A stretch of 8,422 bases of DNA from an uncultured Collinsella sp. (GCA_902494545.1 CABUTP010000055.1:1-8422), one strand, 5' to 3'. Counted from the first letter of the stretch, positions 1 to 6,528 are shown. The notes: generated by a model from the sequence alone, not told the origin. Translations and numbers: made by a program.

Positions 1-1065
1 ATAGCCGGTACCGGCCGCGACAACCGCGGGATCCTTGGCAAAAAAGCCGATAAACGCCGGCGCCACCAGCCACATCAGCACCGTGATTAGGCAACCGTAC
101 ACTACCGATATGGTCATGGCGTCCTTGAGTACCTGACGCGCACGGTCGCCCTTGCCCGCGCCGGCGTTTTGCGCTGTGAGCGCGCTGACGGTGGCACCCA
201 TGGAACTCGGCACAATGAACAAGAAGCTGATCATCTTTTCGACCAGGCCTACGGCGGCGGCGTCGACGAGCCCTCGGTGGTTGGCGATGACGGTGATAAA
301 CATAAACGCCACCTGGATGCAGCCGTCCTGTACTGCCACGGGCACGCCGATCTTAAGAATGCTGCCGAGCACCTCGGGCTGGGGACGCAGGTCGCTGCGC
401 TTAACGTGGATGTTCGTACGGCGGCTCTTAAGCCACACGAGCGCGAGGGCAACGCTGGCCGTCTGCGCGGTCACCGTGCCGAGCGCCGCGCCCACGGGGC
501 CGAGCCCCATGTGGCCGATAAACAGAAAATCGAGCGCGATGTTAATGATGCATGCCACGCCGATCACGTACATGGGCGAGCGCGAATCGCCCAGGCCGCG
601 AAAGATGGCCGAGAGAATGTTGTATGCGGCAATAAACGGAATGCCGACAAAGCAGATACGCAGGTAGGCGGCGGTGCCTTCGACCGCCTCGGGCGGCGTG
701 CCAATGAGCGCCACAACCTGCGGGCATAGTGCAAACAAGATGACGGCCAGTACCACCGAGACGCCCATAAACAGCGTGATGGTATTGCCGATGGCGGTCT
801 CGGCGCGGTCGAAGCGGCGCGAGCCCACGGCATGGCCGACGATGACCGTCGTTCCCATGGCCAGGCCCACGAGCGTCACGGTAATGATGTAGAGCGTCTG
901 TGCGCCATTGCCCACGGCGGTGATGCCGGCGGCGCCGCTAAACTGTCCCATCATGTACAGGTCGGCCATGCCGTAGAGCATCTGCAAAAAGTACGAGAGC
1001 ATATAAGGCAGGGCAAAGACCGCGATGGTCTTAAGGACATTGCCGCGTGTGAGGTCGTGTTCCAT
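1..1065 (-). CDS. MATE-family multidrug/Na+(H+) antiporter, C-terminus cut by window edge
   Basis: An open frame of 355 codons runs from ATG (minus strand, first base 1065) to the window edge with no stop. MATE proteins are usually about 450 residues, so roughly the last 100 are missing. They are inner-membrane exporters that expel drugs or metabolites in exchange for Na+ or H+. Family signs seen: N-terminal DLTRGNVLKTIAVFALP; a long hydrophobic first helix (about 12-35); FRGLGDSRSP at 155-164, the most typical MATE motif; NIALDFLFI at 175-183; GAALGT near 192-197; and AQNAGAG at 298-304, the equivalent position in the second half. About nine to ten hydrophobic segments are visible. The start is chosen because it precedes the usual MATE N-terminus and no upstream in-frame start was seen. 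No good Shine-Dalgarno precedes it, only a weak AGAAAG about 13 bases upstream. Transcription probably comes from the MerR-type promoter at 1108-1138. Substrate cannot be told from sequence. The family call is sure; the sub-family (NorM or DinF-like) is not. Confidence 0.93.
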   Translation of the reverse strand, partial: MEHDLTRGNVLKTIAVFALPYMLSYFLQMLYGMADLYMMGQFSGAAGITAVGNGAQTLYIITVTLVGLAMGTTVIVGHAVGSRRFDRAETAIGNTITLFMGVSVVLAVILFALCPQVVALIGTPPEAVEGTAAYLRICFVGIPFIAAYNILSAIFRGLGDSRSPMYVIGVACIINIALDFLFIGHMGLGPVGAALGTVTAQTASVALALVWLKSRRTNIHVKRSDLRPQPEVLGSILKIGVPVAVQDGCIQVAFMFITVIANHRGLVDAAAVGLVEKMISFLFIVPSSMGATVSALTAQNAGAGKGDRARQVLKDAMTISVVYGCLITVLMWLVAPAFIGFFAKDPAVVAAGTGY

Positions 1066-1107
1066 GGGCAGGGTACTTTCTGGCTTGGTTCGTTTAGGTA
1101 CCAGTTT

Positions 1108-1138
1108 AGTGAAAACCCTACAACGATTGTAGAGTCAA
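1108..1138 (-). promoter_or_regulatory. MerR-type promoter/operator for the MATE gene
   Basis: Read on the minus strand: -35 TTGACT (1133-1138), a 19-bp spacer (1114-1132) and a poor -10 TTCACT (1108-1113). Inside the spacer is a perfect dyad, CTACAA-TCG-TTGTAG (1118-1132), extending to 1115-1135 with eight of nine pairs. An overlong 19-20 bp spacer carrying a dyad that abuts the -35 is the known layout of promoters that MerR-family activators untwist (CueR, ZntR, SoxR, BmrR). Transcription would start near 1101, giving a leader of about 36 bases. No merR-like gene lies in the window, so the regulator is inferred. Confidence 0.6.
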
Positions 1139-1258
1139 GGTTTGAGTCGAAGACAGGGCGAAAAAAGTGAGGCCCACGATTATTTCCAACTGAATACAGA
1201 TGTGCACTATGCTTGTTTGGCACGTTCGTTAGCCTTGCAGAAATCGGTTTCGCGTCAC

Positions 1259-1286
1259 TTGACACCATCGCCTGTCGCGCAATAAT
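1259..1286 (+). promoter_or_regulatory. Putative sigma-70 promoter of the ABC exporter operon
   Basis: A consensus -35, TTGACA (1259-1264), is followed after 16 bp by AATAAT (1281-1286), five of six matches to the -10 consensus. Transcription would start near 1293, about 35 bases before the GTG start at 1328. It points away from the MATE promoter, so the two exporters are divergently transcribed. I see no convincing operator dyad over this promoter. Confidence 0.5.
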
Positions 1287-1327
1287 ACGTGCGTTTGCGA
1301 ACAACGTTTGATGGGGGATGAACCTGC

Positions 1328-3151
1328 GTGCGCAATCTCAAGATCCTGTTTTCCTACTTGGGGGAATACCGTCGCGACGCCATACTCGGCGTGCTCTTTG
1401 TGACGGCCGAGACGGCGCTCGAGCTGTTTATCCCGGTTATCATGGCGAACATCATCGACGTGGGCGTGCCTGCGGGCGACATCAACTACATGCTGCTGCA
1501 AGGCGCGTACATGTTGGTGTGTGCGGCGTTTTCGCTGGTATTGGGCTTGGGCTATGCCCGCACATCCGCCCGCGTTGCCTCGGGCCTAGGCGCTAACCTG
1601 CGCGAGGCCGAGTACAAAAAGATTCAGACGCTCGCTTTTGGTAACCTGGACAACTACGACGCCAGCTCGCTCGTCACCCGCATGACCACGGACATCACCG
1701 TTATCCAAAATGCTGTGGGCAACGGCTTTCGCCCTATGGTGCGCGGCCCGGTGACGCTTATCGTCGGCCTTATCTACGCGCTGATGCTGTCGCGCCCGCT
1801 CGCCACCGTCTTTGCGATCATCTTGCCCGTGCTGGCAATCGTGCTGGGCGTCATCACCTATCGCGTGAGCCCGCTCTACCGCCAACTCCAGACCTCGATG
1901 GACCACCTCAACGGCGTGGTACAAGAGGACCTTACCGCCGTGCGCGCCGTGAAGGCTTACGTGCGCGCCGAGCACGAGTGCGACAAGTTCGACACCGTCA
2001 ATACCGAGCTTGCCGACACGGCGACCAAGACCTTCGGCACCGCCGTGCTCAATCTGCCGGTGTTTCAGCTGTCGATGTACGTGGCTGCGCTCTCCATCCT
2101 GTGGATTGGCGGCCGCATGATTCTCGCCGGCAAGCTGGGCGTGGGCTCGCTCACGGGCTTTATGAGCTACGTGCTGCTGATCATGAACTCGCTCATGATG
2201 ATTTCCAACGTGTTTTTGCTGCTTACGCGCGCACTCGCCAGTGTGGAGCGCATCTCGCACGTCCTCGATGAGCGCTCGCTTATCGAGGCGCCCGCGGCAG
2301 ACGCGGCTGTGCGCGAAGTTGTCGACGGAAGTGTCGAGTTCCGCGATGTGTCGTTTAAGTACCGCGCGGATGCTGTCGAGGACGTGCTCGAGCATATCGA
2401 CCTTCGCATCGAGCCGGGCTCCACGGTGGGCGTGCTCGGCGGCACGGGCTCGGGCAAGAGCTCGCTCGTGCAGCTCATCGCGCGCCTGTACGACGCGACC
2501 GAGGGCGCCGTGCTCGTGGGCGGGCGCGACGTGCGCGACTACGACCTGGTTGCCCTACGCGATGCGGTGGGCATTGTGCTGCAAAAGAACGTGCTGTTTA
2601 CGGGCGCCGTGCGCGAGAACCTGCAGTGGGGCGCGCCCGATGCCACCGACGAGGAGTTGTTGGATGCCTGCCGTGCGGCGTGCGTGGACGAGTTTCTGGA
2701 CCGCATCGGCGGTCTCGACGGCGAGTTGGGCCAGGGTGGCGCCGGTGTTTCGGGCGGCCAGAAGCAGCGCCTGTGCATTGCGCGTACGTTGCTCAAACAT
2801 CCGCGCGTGCTCATTTTTGACGACTCGACCAGTGCGGTCGATATGGCGACCGACGCCAAGATCCGCGAGCATATCGCCCAGATTCCCGACACGACGGTGA
2901 TCATCATCGCCCAGCGTATCGCAAGCGTGATGGATGCCGACCGCATCGTGGTGCTGGATGACGGCCGCATTCACGGCGTGGGCACGCATGAGGAACTGCT
3001 AGCAGGTGACAACATCTACCAGGAGATTTACGCCTCGCAGATGGAGTTCGCGGGTGATGCGAGCGACGACGGTGATGCCGACGACGCGTACGATCTGTTT
3101 TCCTCCGTCGCATACGGATCATCCCCGGAAGGGGGTGAGCGCCATGCCTAA
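1328..3151 (+). CDS. Heterodimeric ABC exporter, subunit with degenerate ATP site (TM287/LmrC-like)
   Basis: A 607-residue half-transporter of the type I ABC exporter fold: an N-terminal membrane domain with six predicted helices (about 18-300), then an ATP-binding domain (about 335-570). ATPase motifs: Walker A GGTGSGKS (371-378), Q-loop Gln419, signature VSGGQ (474-478) and Walker B VLIFDD (494-499). Asp499 stands where the catalytic Glu is expected, and Gln529 (AQR) replaces the switch His. It therefore supplies the non-hydrolysing Walker A/B face of one ATP site and an intact signature for the other. This matches the TM287-like partner of heterodimeric multidrug exporters. The GTG start at 1328 is preceded by GGGGG at 1313-1317. 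The last residues (about 575-607) form an Asp-rich tail beyond the normal domain end. The gene overlaps the next by 8 bases. Substrate is unknown; lipid, peptide or drug export are all possible. Confidence 0.93.
   Translation: MRNLKILFSYLGEYRRDAILGVLFVTAETALELFIPVIMANIIDVGVPAGDINYMLLQGAYMLVCAAFSLVLGLGYARTSARVASGLGANLREAEYKKIQTLAFGNLDNYDASSLVTRMTTDITVIQNAVGNGFRPMVRGPVTLIVGLIYALMLSRPLATVFAIILPVLAIVLGVITYRVSPLYRQLQTSMDHLNGVVQEDLTAVRAVKAYVRAEHECDKFDTVNTELADTATKTFGTAVLNLPVFQLSMYVAALSILWIGGRMILAGKLGVGSLTGFMSYVLLIMNSLMMISNVFLLLTRALASVERISHVLDERSLIEAPAADAAVREVVDGSVEFRDVSFKYRADAVEDVLEHIDLRIEPGSTVGVLGGTGSGKSSLVQLIARLYDATEGAVLVGGRDVRDYDLVALRDAVGIVLQKNVLFTGAVRENLQWGAPDATDEELLDACRAACVDEFLDRIGGLDGELGQGGAGVSGGQKQRLCIARTLLKHPRVLIFDDSTSAVDMATDAKIREHIAQIPDTTVIIIAQRIASVMDADRIVVLDDGRIHGVGTHEELLAGDNIYQEIYASQMEFAGDASDDGDADDAYDLFSSVAYGSSPEGGERHA
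3119..3139 (+). promoter_or_regulatory. Ribosome binding site of the second ABC gene, enclosed in a GNRA-capped hairpin
   Basis: GGGGGTGA (3131-3138) is a strong Shine-Dalgarno five bases before the ATG at 3144 and decides that start. The same bases pair with TCATCCCC (3119-3126) across a GGAA loop (3127-3130), giving eight pairs (seven Watson-Crick and one G-U). The hairpin lies inside the last codons of the upstream gene, so ribosomes finishing subunit 1 would open it. This is the usual logic of translational coupling; the pairing is seen, the coupling is inferred. Confidence 0.6.
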
Positions 3152-5042
3152 GACTTCCGCTCAGGCTCGTCCGGCCAATCTGCGTCGAACGCTCCGCCGC
3201 TTGCTCTCCTACATGGGGCATGCCAAGTTCTCGCTGCTGGTGGTTGGTGTGCTGGCCTCCGTCGCCGCCATCGCGAGTCTTGCCGGCACCTATATGGTGC
3301 GCCCCATCGTCAACGGCCTGGCCGCGGGTGGGGAGGAGCTGCTCACCAAGCAGGTTCTCTTTACGGCCGTCATCTACGCCGCGGGCGTGCTCTCGGCCTT
3401 GGGTTACTCGCAGATCATGGTGCGCGCGGCCCAGCGCGTGGTGTCCGATATTCGCCGCGACTTGTTCGCGCACATCCAGACGCTGCCGCTCAGTTACTTT
3501 GACAGTACGCGCTCGGGCGACATCATGAGCTTCTTCACCAACGACGTCGACACGGTCTCCGAGGCACTCAACAACAGCTTTGCCAACGTGATTCAGGCGA
3601 CCATTCAGGTGATCGGCACCACAGCCATGCTCATCATTCTTAACTGGCATCTCACGATTATCACGCTCGCGTGCGATGTTGCCATTGTGCTGTACGCGCG
3701 CTACTCGGGTGCCCGCTCCAAGCGCTTTTTTGCCGCCCAGCAGGCATCGCTCGGCGACTTGGACGGATACGTCGAGGAGATGGTCTCGGGCCAAAAGGTC
3801 ATTAAGGTCTTTAACCACGAGCAGGCCAATGTTGCCGGTTTTGACACGCGCAACCAGGAGCTGCGCCGTACCGGTGGCGCCGCACAGGCCTACGCCAACT
3901 CGATGGTGCCCATGACCGTGGTGATCGGCTACGTCAACTATGCCATCGTCGCCGTGGCGGGCGGCATGCTCTGCATCAAGGGCCTGGCCGACGTGGGTGC
4001 GCTTGCAAGCTACCTGGTCTTTGTGCGCCAAGCCGCCATGCCCATCAACCAGTTTACGCAGCTGGGCAACTTCTTGCTCAATGCGTTGGCCGGTGCCGAG
4101 CGCCTGTTTGCGGCTATGGACCTTAAGCCCGAGGTGGACGAGGGCTGCGTGGAGCTGGTGCAGACGGGCGACGCCGCGTGGGCGTGGAAGATTCCCGAGG
4201 GCCAGGGTGTGGGCACGTATGGACATCTGCACGACGTGGCCGCCGTTGATGAATCGGGTCGTGCGGTGGCGGCCGATGGTACCGAGCTTGTTACCGGTCT
4301 GGTCCCGCTCGCCGGCGACGTGCGTTTCCACGCCGTGGACTTTTCCTACGTGCCGGGCACGCGCGTGCTCACGGACCTCAACCTGTTCGCCAAGCCGGGG
4401 CAAAAGATCGCCTTTGTTGGCTCGACGGGCGCCGGAAAGACGACCATCACCAACCTCATCAACCGCTTCTACGAGGTCGATGACGGCGAGATCACGTACG
4501 ACGGCATCGACGTCAAGCACATTGCCAAGGCCAGCCTGCGCGGGTCGCTCGGCATTGTGCTGCAGGACACGCACCTGTTTAGCGGCACCATTGCGCAGAA
4601 CATCCGCTTTGGCAAGCTCGACGCGACCGACGAGGAGGTACGCGCCGCTGCCGAGGCCGCCTGCGCCGACTCGTTTATCCGCCGTCTGCCGCGGGGCTAC
4701 GACACACCGGTCACGGCCGACGGCGCCAACCTGTCGCAGGGTCAGCGTCAGCTGCTCGCCATCGCGCGCGTGGCCGTCGCCGATCCGCCGGTGCTCATCC
4801 TGGACGAGGCCACGAGCTCCATTGACACGCGTACCGAAAAGCTCATCGAGCGCGGTATGGACCGCATCATGCGCGGTCGCACCACGTTTATGATCGCGCA
4901 CCGCCTGTCCACTGTCCGCGGCGCCGACGCCATCATGGTCCTCGAACACGGCCGCATCATCGAGCGCGGCACGCACGAAGAGCTACTCGCCCAGCACGGC
5001 GAGTACTGGCAGCTGGCGCATGGCTTAAAAGAGCTGGATTAA
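3144..5042 (+). CDS. Heterodimeric ABC exporter, catalytic subunit (TM288/LmrD-like)
   Basis: A 632-residue half-transporter and partner of the preceding gene. Six predicted membrane helices fall within about 29-312; the ATP-binding domain spans about 392-628. Motifs: Walker A GSTGAGKT (426-433), Q-loop Gln474, Walker B VLILDE (550-555) with catalytic Glu555, and switch His586 (AHR). The signature is LSQGQ (530-534), not LSGGQ. The competent ATP site thus uses this subunit's Walker and His residues with the partner's SGGQ, while this subunit's altered signature completes the degenerate site. A stretch of about 60 residues (328-390) between the membrane and ATPase domains, including AWAWKIPEG, is longer than the usual linker. 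The frame is open further upstream (to 3006), but ATG 3144 is preferred for its strong Shine-Dalgarno, its 8-base overlap with the upstream gene and the normal N-terminus it gives. It ends in TAA at 5040. Confidence 0.94.
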   Translation: MPKTSAQARPANLRRTLRRLLSYMGHAKFSLLVVGVLASVAAIASLAGTYMVRPIVNGLAAGGEELLTKQVLFTAVIYAAGVLSALGYSQIMVRAAQRVVSDIRRDLFAHIQTLPLSYFDSTRSGDIMSFFTNDVDTVSEALNNSFANVIQATIQVIGTTAMLIILNWHLTIITLACDVAIVLYARYSGARSKRFFAAQQASLGDLDGYVEEMVSGQKVIKVFNHEQANVAGFDTRNQELRRTGGAAQAYANSMVPMTVVIGYVNYAIVAVAGGMLCIKGLADVGALASYLVFVRQAAMPINQFTQLGNFLLNALAGAERLFAAMDLKPEVDEGCVELVQTGDAAWAWKIPEGQGVGTYGHLHDVAAVDESGRAVAADGTELVTGLVPLAGDVRFHAVDFSYVPGTRVLTDLNLFAKPGQKIAFVGSTGAGKTTITNLINRFYEVDDGEITYDGIDVKHIAKASLRGSLGIVLQDTHLFSGTIAQNIRFGKLDATDEEVRAAAEAACADSFIRRLPRGYDTPVTADGANLSQGQRQLLAIARVAVADPPVLILDEATSSIDTRTEKLIERGMDRIMRGRTTFMIAHRLSTVRGADAIMVLEHGRIIERGTHEELLAQHGEYWQLAHGLKELD

Positions 5043-5090
5043 CCCGTTCGAGCACGATACTTTGACCCCTCCGTGCCCCTCACCTCGCCT

Positions 5091-5158
5091 CAAACCATCA
5101 CAACATTCGACGTTTTTTGCCAAAAACGGGAAAAGCATCGAATGTTGTGATGGTTTTT
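5091..5158 (+). repeat. Palindromic intergenic repeat, copy A
   Basis: A perfect 19-bp inverted repeat: left arm 5092-5110 (AAACCATCACAACATTCGA) and right arm 5138-5156. The 27-base interior has its own 7-bp hairpin, CGTTTTT/AAAAACG (5111-5117 with 5122-5128, loop TGCC), leaving GGAAAAGCA (5129-5137) unpaired. A second copy lies at 6333-6396 in the same orientation, with one mismatch in 64 bases. The sequence is AT-richer than its surroundings. This suggests a dispersed palindromic element (REP- or MITE-like) rather than a gene-specific site; that class is inferred from two copies only. Confidence 0.85.
5092..5158 (+). terminator. Likely terminator of the ABC exporter operon (repeat copy A)
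   Basis: The copy A stem ends in a run of five T (5154-5158), about 50 bases after the TAA of the second ABC gene. A long stem followed by T residues can act as a Rho-independent terminator, and no other hairpin with a T tail was seen between this operon and the next gene. The stem is AT-rich and far longer than a typical terminator, so this may be a secondary role of the repeat. Confidence 0.45.
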
Positions 5159-5257
5159 CTGCCGCTCGACCGGGTGGAATCGCTTTCTTGCGCACGAAGG
5201 TGTGCGGACCCGTGGGCGGGGGAATAAGGTTGGTTATCCGACTCCATTGGAGGGCTC

Positions 5258-6295
5258 ATGGACCTGCCGATCGTCCTGTCCCATAAGACTGCCTGGCTGT
5301 ACCATAACGTGGCGCGCCCGTCCGAGCCGCTCTCGCGAGCAAGCAGCCTATACGATGAGGACTCGCTTGCTAACGAGGCGGAGCCGACCGCGAGCCTGCC
5401 CAAATTGGGACTCGATGCCAAGGGGCTGAGGGCTTCAACGGCAGTTGAGATTGTTGCCGACTATCTGGTTTCGCTCGGTATTCCACGAGAAGAGCTCGAT
5501 CATATCGACACGCTCGTCAACTTCGATTTTGAGCGCTCGACGCCGGCTGGATTTAGGTGCCACGTGTTTGGGGCGCCGGTACCTCCAGACCATCTTATCG
5601 AGGTGGCAGAGGGCCTTCTGGTGGTTGATGAGGCCATGTGCTTTGTCCAAGCGGGTTCGTGGATGAGCGAGCCCGAACAGTTGGAATATGGCTACGAAAT
5701 CTGTGCCCGATACCATTTGAATCATCTGTCGACAGGCGATTATGTCGAGATGGGGCAGAGGTACACCGTTGCCGACTTGATTGCCTATTGCAATGAGAAC
5801 CGATCTCGTCAGGGGGCTATACGCGCGGCCGCCGTGCTCAAGCGCGTGCACGATGGCGCGCGGTCGCCCATGGAGACGGCCACCGCAATCATGGTCGTAG
5901 CAAAACGTTCCCAGGGCGGGCTGGGATACGCCAAGATCGAGCTCAACCATCGGGTCGATGTTCCCAACGAGTTCAAGTATCTCGCAAAGGCCGGGTATTT
6001 CGAGATCGACGTATACGCGCCTGCGAGCGGTACGGGGATTGAATACAACGGCTCGGACCATCTTGATAAACAGCGCAGCGCGTCGGATGCGGAGCGTATG
6101 ACCGTGCTGAGCGCGCTGGGCTTTAAGATGATCGTCCTCACCGTGACTCAGTTTGCCCACCAGCTGCAATTGCACCGGGCGATGAACGCCATCGCGCTCG
6201 CTATGGGCCTTAAGTGCGACCGAAGCGAAGCGTTCCAAAAACGGCAGAACGACCTGCGAGAATTCGTGATCCGTCACTGGGACGGTGGCCTTTAG
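5258..6295 (+). CDS. Protein with PD-(D/E)XK-like nuclease domain (DUF559/Vsr type, AbiEi-associated style)
   Basis: A 345-residue soluble protein; no signal peptide or membrane helix. I recognise the general layout, not a named gene. The N-terminus LSHKTAWLYHNV (7-18) resembles the SHxTA..LH opening seen in AbiEi-like actinobacterial proteins. The middle (about 100-150) resembles their linker region, and the C-terminus (about 203-315) resembles the DUF559/Vsr nuclease fold. Candidate active-site residues: Glu206 in SPMET, Asp251 in EIDVY, and Glu262 in IEYNGSDH (E-x-N where the fold often has E-x-D or E-x-K), followed by DAER (277-280) and a GFKMIVLT strand (288-295). This suggests DNA binding or nicking, perhaps in defence or repair, but activity is unproven. 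The start is ATG 5258 with GGAGG at 5249-5253; those bases can also pair with CTCC at 5242-5245. Codon use is less GC-biased than in the neighbours (more GGA, CGA, AGG, TTG), consistent with acquisition. There is no methylase or toxin partner beside it. It sits between the two palindromic repeats. Confidence 0.6.
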   Translation: MDLPIVLSHKTAWLYHNVARPSEPLSRASSLYDEDSLANEAEPTASLPKLGLDAKGLRASTAVEIVADYLVSLGIPREELDHIDTLVNFDFERSTPAGFRCHVFGAPVPPDHLIEVAEGLLVVDEAMCFVQAGSWMSEPEQLEYGYEICARYHLNHLSTGDYVEMGQRYTVADLIAYCNENRSRQGAIRAAAVLKRVHDGARSPMETATAIMVVAKRSQGGLGYAKIELNHRVDVPNEFKYLAKAGYFEIDVYAPASGTGIEYNGSDHLDKQRSASDAERMTVLSALGFKMIVLTVTQFAHQLQLHRAMNAIALAMGLKCDRSEAFQKRQNDLREFVIRHWDGGL

Positions 6296-6332
6296 GGGTG
6301 CTTTGGTCCTTCTACGGGGTACCGTGGGCAGG

Positions 6333-6398
6333 CAAACCATCACAACATTCGACGTTTTTCGCCAAAAACGGGAAAAGCATCGAATGTTGTGATGGTCT
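6333..6398 (+). repeat. Palindromic intergenic repeat, copy B
   Basis: Same element as 5091-5158, same orientation, 38 bases after the stop of the nuclease-like gene. Left arm 6334-6352 is identical to copy A. The right arm (6380-6396) gives 17 pairs before it breaks at CT (6397-6398). The one internal difference is C6360 for T5118, in the loop of the inner hairpin. No T run follows the right arm (GGTCTGTG), so it is a poorer terminator than copy A on the plus strand, though it remains the only strong hairpin after this gene. Confidence 0.85.
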
Positions 6399-6528
6399 GT
6401 GCTGAGGATGGGCTTGGAAAGTCCGTTTTGCTCGAAGCGACCTGTCCTGTCGTACGGGTGTCGGCATGATTCTCTCGTGGGGTATTATGTTTTCCGAAGA
6501 ATAAAACGCCGCGTGAGGGGAGGGCTGC
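6399..6528 (+). promoter_or_regulatory. moaA upstream region with a possible -10 element
   Basis: About 130 bases separate repeat copy B from moaA. TATTAT at 6483-6488 matches five of six positions of a -10 box, but no acceptable -35 lies 15-19 bases before it and there is no TGn extension. GAGGGGAGGG (6515-6524) is the ribosome binding site for the GTG at 6529. Small inverted repeats are present (for example around 6410-6424), but I could not fold a Moco-type riboswitch from them. A promoter here is plausible mainly because moaA must be transcribed past the repeat. Confidence 0.3.

Noticed and set aside
152..729. Two plus-strand frames of 171 and 186 codons near the left edge
   Set aside because: Both are antisense to the MATE gene, which carries clear family motifs on the minus strand.
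3006..3143. Upstream ATG giving the second ABC subunit 46 extra residues
   Set aside because: The extra residues are Arg/Thr-rich and only reflect frame overlap with subunit 1; ATG 3144 has a strong Shine-Dalgarno and gives a normal N-terminus.
2904..4976. A 690-codon open frame on the minus strand opposite the ABC genes
   Set aside because: It is antisense to two clear ABC subunits, has a low-complexity His/Arg/Gly-rich composition typical of shadow frames in GC-rich DNA, and shows no recognisable domain.
5190..5207. Small inverted repeat CGCAC/GTGCG upstream of the nuclease-like gene
   Set aside because: Five pairs in GC-rich DNA are expected by chance, and no promoter elements flank it.
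5062..5286. Small plus-strand frame across repeat copy A, with a similar peptide encoded across copy B
   Set aside because: The shared peptide merely reflects the shared repeat DNA; neither frame has good start signals, and the repeat is explained better as a structured palindrome.
5091..6398. CRISPR array
   Set aside because: Only two repeat copies, 1.2 kb apart with a gene between them, no regular spacers and no cas genes.
6399..6528. Molybdenum-cofactor (Moco) riboswitch before moaA
   Set aside because: The position is suggestive, but I could not find a multi-helix fold with convincing stems in these 130 bases. A covariance-model search for the Moco RNA motif would settle it; a significant hit would reverse this.
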